Assembly (NCBI GenBank): GCA_028565635.1
Contig: JAOXYB010036906.1
Coordinates: 1 to 13,663 of the forward strand
DNA: 13,663 nucleotides
Direction: 5' to 3'
DNA from: Phoronis ovalis
Lineage: Eukaryota; Phoronida; Phoronidae
The position numbers and the translations under genes were made by a program. The notes beneath the pieces are model-generated. The model was given only the letters and a program-made list of their open reading frames with translations, made no database searches and was not told the origin of the DNA. How positions within the stretch are numbered: position 1 is the first letter of the stretch; the number at the start of each line of letters is the position of its first letter. Shown here one piece after another: positions 10,601 to 13,663 of the stretch.

Positions 10601-13491
10601 ACTATTTGATTACTTTTACTACTACTAGCTCTTTTATGATACTAAGTATCACGGTAAAGACTGGAAAACTGAGTGTGTTCTAATTCTGAAACTGCATTTT
10701 AATGAGTACATCCTTTCAGCATACAATGTAGTATAGTGTTTGTTTAGAATGTAATGTAGTTTGCTTAGTCTCTGTCTTTGTTGCTTTTCTTTGAAACTTG
10801 ACTATATTTGGTAATATTTTTTTGTACAGCTGTCGGTGGTCGTAACTGTCAGTGTCCACCTGGTTATGCAGGAAATGGAGAAGGACCCAATGGCTGTATC
10901 AGCACTGGTGGCGGTGGTACTGCGCCACCTGGTGGCTACTGTCAAGGAAATCCATGTCAAAATGGAGTTTGTTCTGTAAGTTGAATATGACAAGGACAAA
11001 AAATAATTAAATTTCATGAATTATTAAATGTTCAACTAATCTCCATTATTTTAACCATCACTGCTCCTGTGTGAAAGCTGCAAAAGCTGTAAAGTTGCAT
11101 ATAATTTAAAAATATTAATACATTATTAAGTGTGATTCAATGCATCTATTGGAAACTTAATGATGAAAGTAAAAATTCCTGATATCCATCTTTGAAGCAA
11201 TAAAAATCATGTGTACAAATCTTTTAGTATTCAATAGAGTGCTCTTGTGTTTGAAGTGGCATCCTACGTCATTATCCAATCAGTGCTGGTGATTTTTTAA
11301 GTGCCAGTGACTTGAATAATTCCTACATGAAACTTTATTGCACACATGTGGTTTGTACTTAAACTTCATATAGTGTTCCTCCATTTCACAGGAAGGTACC
11401 AACACTTTCATCTGTAGATGTGATCCTGGTTGGACGGGAACAAGATGTGGTACAAATATTAATGAATGCCAGAGTAACCCATGTCGAAATGGCGGTTCCT
11501 GTACTGATGGTATCAACGGCTATCAGTGTCGATGTACAAGTAGCTACACTGGTATAAACTGTCAAACTCCAACACAGCGTAAGTGTATATCCCTCAATAA
11601 TTCATGAAGATATTAATGTTGGGGTTTAGTACTGAAATACGGGAATTTGACATAGAAGCTCTTGTCTACAGTTTTATAAGGTGGTCTTTTGGCATTTGAC
11701 CATTACAGCTTAGTTGGAAACTAAATTTATTTAGCAATCAAGTATTTGTTATTCTTTTATCATTTGGTTTAAAAATCGAATATGAAGGGTATGTTTTACT
11801 GCTAATAGTATCAAGTCTGTGTGGTGGCAGCTTTAAACCTTGAACACTGTCAGTATTATACCACATAAGAAGGAAAGAGATTTCTTTATAAGAATATGCA
11901 TACCTCAATTCTCACAAGTAATATCATTTGGTGTACCATTACAGAATGTGGTGGAGCATTACAAGGTGAAAGCGGTGTATTCCAGTATCCACCGTCACAG
12001 GGAGAAACCTATCCTCACAATGTCAGCTGTGCTTGGTCCATCACTACTACAATAGGAAAGGTATATGATCTTTATGCAGGTACTCAAGTATTTGTGAAGA
12101 AGCAGTTTTTAAGGGGAAAGTTTTGTTTCTCTGTAGTACTTGTTTCAGTATCTGTATTCTAGTGCAAAGTGCAACTTAATGATCAATAATGGATTTTACG
12201 CAGGCATACCAGGAACCAGTTAAAACTGTTGCTATCAAATCGCATTGTGCACCAATTTGCTGGCTTAGTCATCTCATCCATTTAATTTGTATTCAAACAG
12301 CTAGAATGACTTACTTGGCTTTAGCCAAAAGAGACCAGCCAGATCCAACAGCAGGGAAATTAGTGTTGTATCTTTTAATATGGTAAATCCAGGTCTAACG
12401 TTCAGATCAACATTTATTTATATTAGAATACATGAAAATAAGTTGATACAGCAGAGACATTAACACAAATAAAACTGTATTCAGTGTGTATTGTGTCAAA
12501 AATATGCATCTGTATCCTAGATTATAATGCTTACATTCCATCGATTTGCTACTGAAACGCATCAGAACTGTGACTACGACTTTTTACAAGTTCACGATGG
12601 ACCAACAGCGTCATCTCACATGATTGGAAAATTCTGTGGCTCTACAATTCCCAATCCTTTTAACAGTACTCATTATCAACTGTACTTCTGGTTTAGATCT
12701 GATCACTCGGTGTCAGCTGCAGGATTTCAAATTAGCTGGCGATCGGCTCTTCCATGTAAGTCTGTAATTTGCATGTCAAAATAAGACCTATACTGTCAAA
12801 TACAGTCAGACAATGCCTGAAGCGACCAAATGATAATATCTAGCCCGAGTGTACAACTTGAAGATTTCAGTAAGCCAATGTGTTTAGTAATAAAAAAGCA
12901 AAAGGTTTTACAGTAATTCAAACTAAATCATTTTATCACTTCTCTTCCATTTTTAATGCTCAATGAAGGAAGGTTTATGCAGTTGTACCTTTCATGTCGT
13001 ACTGTAATAACTTAACAAAATTTACTGACTGTCTTATAATTAAAAGCAGCCACAGAAACTGGTGTATATATTCAAAAGTGATGTGCATGAAATATAATTA
13101 TTTTTGTTTCAACTAGAACAAATTATACCTTTTATCGAGTTTCATTCAATGGAGGCGACATCCAAAGATAAATGACTAATTTCTTGAAGTTTCATCAGAT
13201 GACAGTGGATGCAAATAATTTTAGCTGTGACAGGCAAAATGTATAAATCATGTTTCTATGCACCTGACAAACTATTAAATTATCAAGGATGCTTATCTGA
13301 TTTCAGTTTGTGGAAGTGATATACGTGGTCTTACGCATGGGTCAATCAACAGCCCTGGTTATCCTGGGAATTATCCCTCCAATAGGCAATGTGTCTGGAC
13401 CATTGTTGTAGAGGCTGGAAATAACATACAGTTTACATTTGCAACACTGTCTCTTGAACACCACGATAATTGTAGCTATGATTATTTGGAG
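1611..13491 (+). CDS. CUBN: Cubilin (partial gene, 16 exons, 662 codons)
   Basis: This is the 5' part of a cubilin-like receptor gene, spliced from 16 exons: 1611-1658, 4064-4186, 4713-4793, 5076-5153, 6025-6063, 6848-6949, 7769-7872, 8849-8984, 9234-9408, 10067-10198, 10433-10531, 10830-10975, 11392-11578, 11945-12060, 12521-12755 and 13307-13491. All introns are GT-AG, and the phases chain perfectly (introns 1-6 phase 0, then 2, 0, 1, 1, 1, 0, 1, 0, 1, with 0 at the right edge). The product has a coiled-coil region (residues 1-123), eight EGF domains (130-478) and CUB domains starting at 485. This order, plus residue-level similarity recalled from human cubilin ([30 protein letters not shown]), identifies cubilin rather than tolloid, neuropilin or another CUB/EGF protein. 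In vertebrates cubilin is a trimeric endocytic receptor working with amnionless and megalin. The invertebrate ligands are not known from the sequence. Start and stop lie outside the window. Confidence 0.93.
1662..1768 (+). repeat. 107-bp direct repeat, copy 2
   Basis: This is the second copy of the repeat at 172-278. It begins at the fourth base of the intron after exon 1, so the repeat edge lies inside the splice donor (gta|agttaatta). The open frame that runs through it to 1999 shows no recognisable protein and is treated as chance. Confidence 0.85.
2771..2821 (+). repeat. aataatcgcc-type repeat, first cluster
   Basis: Two closely spaced copies of taataatcgcc occur here. The second lies in a 22-nt string at 2800-2821 that recurs with one mismatch at 3793-3814. 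The motif sits in a C-rich context (ccaccctcccc just upstream). It resembles the edge of a dispersed repeat, and I cannot name the family. Confidence 0.55.
2885..2982 (+). repeat. 49-bp perfect-period tandem duplication
   Basis: Two adjacent 49-nt units (2885-2933 and 2934-2982) differ at one position (agctgttc versus agctattc). The near identity suggests a recent duplication or a short minisatellite, likely variable in copy number. Confidence 0.95.
3299..3311 (-). promoter_or_regulatory. DR1 nuclear-receptor motif in repeat unit 1
   Basis: On the minus strand this reads GGGTCA A AGGTCA, two receptor half-sites spaced by one base (DR1), the class bound by HNF4, RXR heterodimers and COUP-TF in animals. 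A DR2 arrangement follows at 3317-3330 and another half-site at 3333-3338. Function is not shown. The motif is part of a dispersed repeat. Confidence 0.45.
3564..3576 (-). promoter_or_regulatory. Perfect DR1 motif in repeat unit 2
   Basis: The minus strand reads AGGTCA A AGGTCA, an exact consensus DR1. Another half-site starts at 3582, and a caaggtca half-site lies near 3597. It is carried by the second internal unit of the 3227-3742 element. Regulatory activity is only inferred. Confidence 0.45.
3793..3857 (+). repeat. aataatcgccc-type repeat, second cluster with inverted copy
   Basis: A 22-nt string at 3793-3814 repeats 2800-2821 with one mismatch. The inverted core ggcgattatt follows at 3848-3857, next to aataattgccc, giving an imperfect inverted repeat centred near 3846. 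The two clusters bracket the MITE-like element, so the region looks like nested insertions. Confidence 0.55.
4064..4186 (+). CDS. CUBN: Cubilin exon 2: coiled-coil segment
   Basis: This exon has 123 nt, 41 codons and phase 0 on both sides. It follows a tttttcag-type acceptor and ends with agg|gtaagt. Residues 17-57 of the assembled product show leucines spaced as heptads ([32 protein letters not shown]). This corresponds to the human stretch QIYQLNSKLVDLERKFQGLQ, which forms the parallel trimeric coiled coil of cubilin. It ends ITTLQGR, a pattern echoed at the following exon junctions. There are no cysteines or signal sequence. The splice sites and frame are strong; sequence conservation is low, as usual for coiled coils. 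Confidence 0.85.
4187..4712 (+). other. Intron 2 (phase 0)
   Basis: This 526-bp intron has donor gtaagt and acceptor ctgtag. It contains no recognisable repeat or RNA and no extra exon. Confidence 0.75.
4713..4793 (+). CDS. CUBN: Cubilin exon 3: glycine-rich segment with Cys pair
   Basis: This 81-nt, 27-codon symmetric phase-0 exon (acceptor ctgtag, donor agg|gtaagag) encodes residues 58-84. It begins VTHLETV, passes through a Gly/Ser-rich run with CTSGQC (Cys73 and Cys78), and ends CNDLQNR. The start and end resemble the neighbouring mini-exons, which begin I/V-T/Q-x-LE and end L-x-x-R. Human cubilin as I recall it has no equivalent Gly-rich cysteine insert. The cysteines could form interchain disulfides in the trimer, which is an inference. 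Skipping this exon would keep the frame. Confidence 0.82.
5076..5153 (+). CDS. CUBN: Cubilin exon 4: Pro/Arg-rich mini-exon
   Basis: This exon has 78 nt, 26 codons and phase 0 on both sides (acceptor ttttag, donor agg|gtagga, weaker than the others). Residues 85-110 read [14 protein letters not shown] and then an Arg/Asn-rich end NRLRRR. The prolines interrupt any coiled coil. RLRR (residues 106-109, bases 5139-5150) fits the furin pattern R-x-K/R-R. Human cubilin carries its known furin site nearer the N-terminus, before the amnionless-binding region. The exon is supported by splice sites, frame and the ITTLE start shared with its neighbours; there is no strong homology. Confidence 0.78.
5154..6024 (+). 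other. Intron 4 (phase 0)
   Basis: This 871-bp AT-rich intron has donor gtagga and acceptor ttctag. I see no repeat family, RNA gene or additional exon in it. Confidence 0.75.
6025..6063 (+). CDS. CUBN: Cubilin exon 5: 39-nt coiled-coil microexon
   Basis: This microexon of 13 codons encodes [13 protein letters not shown] (residues 111-123), with acceptor attctag and strong donor aat|gtaagta. Its frame continues exactly into exon 6. The heptad-like V..L...V..L pattern and the V-x-T-L-E start match the junctions of exons 3 and 4. It forms the last coil turn before the first EGF domain, comparable to human LQQTVDKKVC. It is too short for homology alone; the call rests on splice sites, frame and motif repetition. 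Confidence 0.78.
6437..6449 (-). promoter_or_regulatory. Perfect DR1 motif in repeat copy 3
   Basis: The minus strand reads AGGTCA A AGGTCA, an exact DR1. It is preceded by a degenerate DR1 at 6419-6431 and followed by a half-site near 6458-6463. It belongs to the same repeat family as the sites in intron 1. Function is inferred only. Confidence 0.45.
6548..6581 (+). repeat. 34-nt pure purine tract
   Basis: This is an uninterrupted run of A and G inside the dispersed repeat. The paralogous position in the earlier copy (3688-3710) is also a pure purine run of 23 nt, so the tract is part of the element and varies in length. Confidence 0.8.
6848..6949 (+). CDS. CUBN: Cubilin exon 6: EGF-like domain 1 (N-terminal part)
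   Basis: This 102-nt, 34-codon phase-0 exon encodes residues 124-157, from LLTQNEC to CPDGWK. It carries five cysteines of EGF domain 1 ([12 protein letters not shown]...YCQC), and the sixth comes from GQSC in exon 7. This matches human VCSSNPCQNGGTC...CPPQWK|GPLC, including the exon end after W-K. The C-V-D-x4-Y-x-C-x-C pattern fits the consensus for Asp/Asn beta-hydroxylation, although the domain lacks the DxNE calcium lead-in. The acceptor is a long T tract followed by gtag; the donor is aag|gtaaag. Confidence 0.93.
6950..7768 (+). other. Intron 6 (phase 0)
   Basis: This 819-bp intron has donor gtaaag and acceptor cctttcag. It has a weak inverted repeat around 7487-7528 (cagattca against tgaatctg) and nothing else recognisable. 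A short open frame at 7582 runs into the next exon in the wrong frame. Confidence 0.75.
7769..7872 (+). CDS. CUBN: Cubilin exon 7: end of EGF 1, calcium-binding EGF 2
   Basis: This exon is 104 nt. It starts in phase 0 and leaves a two-base codon remainder (phase 2 intron). It encodes GQSC, completing EGF 1, then DINEC and the first four cysteines of EGF 2 (residues 158-192). DINEC is the calcium-binding EGF lead-in. [12 protein letters not shown], completed by exon 8, fits the hydroxylation consensus. CQHGATC fits the O-fucose pattern (C2-x4-S/T-C3). Human cubilin has the equivalent DVNECEIYSGTPLSCQNGGTC. The acceptor is cctttcag, the donor gtaagc. Confidence 0.93.
7873..8848 (+). other. Intron 7 (phase 2), with tandem repeat array
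   Basis: This 976-bp intron has donor gtaagc and acceptor tttgtag. Most of it (about 8090-8540, with weaker traces to 8695) is a degenerate ~145-bp tandem repeat. Clusters of tgacct half-sites occur near 8570-8606, including two abutting half-sites at 8595-8606. No exon was found. Confidence 0.75.
8090..8540 (+). repeat. Degenerate ~145-bp tandem array, about three units
   Basis: Two anchors recur in order. One is atggcc/atggct/gtggcc, at 8161, 8304 and 8450. The other is ttgcaag, at 8234, 8380 and 8530. The spacing is 143-150 bp. Shared strings include gatgacttcca/gataacttcca, ggtcatgttt/ggccatgttt and ctgatagat before gagacactgttgcaag. Units are strongly diverged. A further fragment (gttaagtttgattttacctg) lies near 8670. 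The family is not known to me. Confidence 0.75.
8849..8984 (+). CDS. CUBN: Cubilin exon 8: end of EGF 2, start of EGF 3
   Basis: This exon is 136 nt. The first base completes the serine codon split by intron 7, followed by 45 codons (residues 193-237). It encodes [12 protein letters not shown], ending EGF 2, then [17 protein letters not shown] and a long loop ending PNSPTV. It matches human CHCPPETYGPQC, then YDDCEGGSVARCVHGIC with its long loop before EPKYSC. The donor gta|gtatgt is followed in frame by an intronic stop at 9009, so splicing is required. EGF 3 finishes in exon 9. Confidence 0.93.
9234..9408 (+). CDS. CUBN: Cubilin exon 9: end of EGF 3 and most of EGF 4
   Basis: This exon has 175 nt, 58 codons plus one base (phase 1 intron), covering residues 238-295. 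It begins [11 protein letters not shown], almost identical to human PKYSCVCDAGW, and completes EGF 3. It then has DINEC (calcium-binding) and EGF 4, with a CxxC spacing near the end (CGPCPVG), as in human CGACPTG. The acceptor is gtttcag and the donor ttg|gtaaat. The split glycine is completed by the next exon. Confidence 0.95.
9409..10066 (+). other. Intron 9 (phase 1)
   Basis: This 658-bp AT-rich intron has donor gtaaat and acceptor ttcacag. I see no repeat, RNA or exon in it. Confidence 0.75.
10067..10198 (+). CDS. CUBN: Cubilin exon 10: end of EGF 4, EGF 5
   Basis: This exon is 132 nt: two bases complete a glycine, then 43 codons and one base (phase 1 on both sides), covering residues 296-339. 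It encodes YTGSGFQC, ending EGF 4, then [13 protein letters not shown] and CGSCPAG of EGF 5. Human cubilin reads DINECEINNGGCSVAPPVEC here, the closest match in the window. DINEC marks calcium binding. The Arg in GSRTC replaces the aromatic residue of the hydroxylation consensus. The acceptor is ttcacag and the donor cag|gtatgt. Confidence 0.95.
10433..10531 (+). CDS. CUBN: Cubilin exon 11: end of EGF 5, start of EGF 6
   Basis: This exon has 99 nt and is phase 1 on both sides (residues 340-372). It encodes YVGDGTSC, ending EGF 5 (human YQGDGRVC), then [15 protein letters not shown] of EGF 6 (human ICSVSNGGCHPDASC). EGF 6 has no DxNE calcium lead-in. The acceptor is ttttgtag and the donor atg|gtaagt. 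A symmetric phase-1 exon could be skipped without a frameshift, but that would remove cysteines from two domains. Confidence 0.93.
10830..10975 (+). CDS. CUBN: Cubilin exon 12: end of EGF 6, Gly/Pro hinge, start of EGF 7
   Basis: This exon is 146 nt: two bases complete an alanine, then 48 codons (residues 374-421), phase 0 at the 3' side. It encodes [17 protein letters not shown], ending EGF 6 (human CTCLPGYTGNGYGPNGC). A Gly/Pro-rich hinge [12 protein letters not shown] follows, longer than the human linker. EGF 7 then begins ([13 protein letters not shown]). The acceptor is tgtacag and the donor tct|gtaagt. Confidence 0.95.
10976..11391 (+). other. Intron 12 (phase 0)
   Basis: This 416-bp intron has donor gtaagt and acceptor tttcacag. 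Nothing recognisable is in it. Confidence 0.75.
11392..11578 (+). CDS. CUBN: Cubilin exon 13: end of EGF 7, EGF 8
   Basis: This exon has 187 nt, 62 codons plus one base (phase 1), covering residues 422-483. It encodes [13 protein letters not shown], ending EGF 7 (human FCKCDSGWTGVNC), then [16 protein letters not shown] and [13 protein letters not shown], a complete calcium-binding EGF 8. EGF 8 carries CQSNPC (O-glucose pattern C-x-S-x-P-C), CRNGGSC (O-fucose pattern) and [12 protein letters not shown] (hydroxylation pattern). The exon ends QTPTQ just before CUB 1, as in human QVPQQ. The acceptor is tttcacag and the donor agc|gtaagt. Confidence 0.96.
11579..11944 (+). other. Intron 13 (phase 1)
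   Basis: This 366-bp intron has donor gtaagt and acceptor attacag. No recognisable element is in it. An open frame at 11840-12055 overlaps the next exon in another frame. Confidence 0.75.
11945..12060 (+). CDS. CUBN: Cubilin exon 14: first part of CUB domain 1
   Basis: This exon is 116 nt: two bases complete a glutamine, then 38 codons (residues 485-522), phase 0 at the 3' side. It encodes [15 protein letters not shown], the usual CUB start, and [15 protein letters not shown] with the second cysteine and aromatic core. Human CUB 1 reads CGESLSGINGSFSY...HDVNCFWVIKTEMGK, with the exon ending at the same lysine. NVS is a possible N-glycosylation site. The usual SPGYP motif is absent, as in human CUB 1. 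The acceptor is attacag and the donor aag|gtatat. Confidence 0.94.
12061..12520 (+). other. Intron 14 (phase 0)
   Basis: This 460-bp intron inside CUB 1 has donor gtatat and acceptor tcctag. An open frame at 12189-12386 shows no CUB similarity, and CUB 1 is complete without it. No repeat was seen. Confidence 0.75.
12521..12755 (+). CDS. CUBN: Cubilin exon 15: second part of CUB domain 1
   Basis: This exon has 235 nt, 78 codons plus one base (phase 1), covering residues 523-600. It encodes IIMLTFHRF, then [17 protein letters not shown] and AAGFQISW, the complete second half of a CUB fold, with four domain cysteines in total (485, 508, 539, 561). The acidic residues that bind calcium in CUB domains are in place: Glu534 (ATETHQNC), Asp542 (CDYD) and Asp583 (RSDHS). 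NST at 570-572 is a possible N-glycosylation site. The acceptor is tcctag and the donor cat|gtaagt. Confidence 0.95.
12756..13306 (+). other. Intron 15 (phase 1)
   Basis: This 551-bp intron between CUB 1 and CUB 2 has donor gtaagt and acceptor atttcag. I find no repeat or exon in it. Confidence 0.75.
13307..13491 (+). CDS. CUBN: Cubilin exon 16: first half of CUB domain 2
   Basis: This exon is 185 nt: two bases complete a phenylalanine codon, then 61 codons (residues 602-662), phase 0 at the 3' side. It encodes [20 protein letters not shown], a canonical CUB opening, then [10 protein letters not shown] and [16 protein letters not shown]. The human CUB 2 equivalents are [19 protein letters not shown] and [16 protein letters not shown]. 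Glu651 and Asp659 are two of the three calcium ligands; the third, and the fourth cysteine, lie in a downstream exon outside the window. The acceptor is atttcag and the donor gag|gtacgt. Confidence 0.95.
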
Positions 13492-13663
13492 GTACGTATA
13501 ACAGAAAGTTTAGATGGCTATTTATTGACTTGCATGAATTGTTAGATTATAACCAAATAAGATGTATATTGGAAATCATTATACCACCAGCAGTAGGCTG
13601 GAGGTACTTTGGATTTACCCTGCAACCGCCGCGTCCGCCGCCGCGTCATATTCACTGTTATCG
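13492..13663 (+). other. Start of intron 16, with GC-rich repeat edge
   Basis: The donor gtacgt opens an intron that continues past the window. The last ~85 bp (from about 13578) change in character, ending in a CCG-rich run (ccgccgcgtccgccgccgcg at 13627-13646), very unlike the AT-rich surroundings. It resembles the end of a dispersed repeat that continues beyond the window. Confidence 0.55.

Noticed and set aside
10802-11017. Minus-strand Thr/Ser-rich open frame
   Set aside because: It is the antisense shadow of exon 12 and its Gly-rich hinge.
11280-11516. Minus-strand open frame
   Set aside because: It is the antisense shadow of the EGF 7/8 exon.
12189-12386. Possible extra exon inside CUB 1
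   Set aside because: CUB 1 is continuous from 12060 to 12521 with matching phase and conserved residues; an insert would break the fold.
1-13663. A wholly new system, such as a mobile gene cassette, defence locus or antisense gene
   Set aside because: Both strands were read. All convincing coding sequence belongs to one known family, and the rest is intron and repeat. The novelty here is limited to the stalk exons and the repeats.

Overview
The window is a stretch of animal nuclear genome carrying one gene on the + strand: the 5' part of a cubilin gene, the large CUB/EGF endocytic receptor. Sixteen consecutive exons (1611 to 13491) join without a frame break into 662 codons. The window has no start codon, signal peptide, promoter, stop or poly(A) region for this gene. 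The N-terminal exons must lie upstream, and most of the CUB array (27 CUB domains in vertebrate cubilin) downstream. The organism is an intron-rich, AT-rich metazoan. The style of the intronic repeats (TGACCTTTGACC-rich dispersed elements, ~145-bp degenerate tandem arrays, a GC-rich CCG tract near a repeat edge) and the divergence from human cubilin suggest a marine invertebrate, most likely a lophotrochozoan such as a bivalve. That last step is a judgement from memory of such genomes, not a proof.

Layout: 1-1610 holds no exon I can support and is probably the preceding intron. Exons 1-5 (1611-6063) encode the cubilin N-terminal coiled-coil/trimerisation region, built from small exons that are all multiples of three. 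Exon 6 to exon 13 (6848-11578) encode eight EGF-like domains in the order known for cubilin. The last part of exon 13 and exons 14-15 (to 12755) encode CUB domain 1 complete. Exon 16 (13307-13491) encodes the first half of CUB domain 2, and the rest lies beyond the window.

In vertebrates, cubilin is a peripheral membrane protein. It trimerises through its N-terminal region, is anchored and trafficked by amnionless, and binds ligands (intrinsic factor-vitamin B12, albumin, lipoproteins and others) through its CUB domains. The domain order here supports the same architecture, but the invertebrate ligands are unknown. Compared with human cubilin, the coiled-coil region is about 80 residues longer. 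It contains a glycine-rich segment with a cysteine pair and a proline/arginine-rich segment with a furin-like motif.

The introns (about 230 to 2400 bp) carry several repeat families: three copies of a dispersed element with perfect nuclear-receptor DR1 motifs, one bracketed by terminal inverted repeats; a 107-bp direct repeat on either side of exon 1; a 49-bp tandem duplication; and a ~145-bp degenerate tandem array. No tRNA, rRNA, CRISPR or prokaryotic feature was seen.
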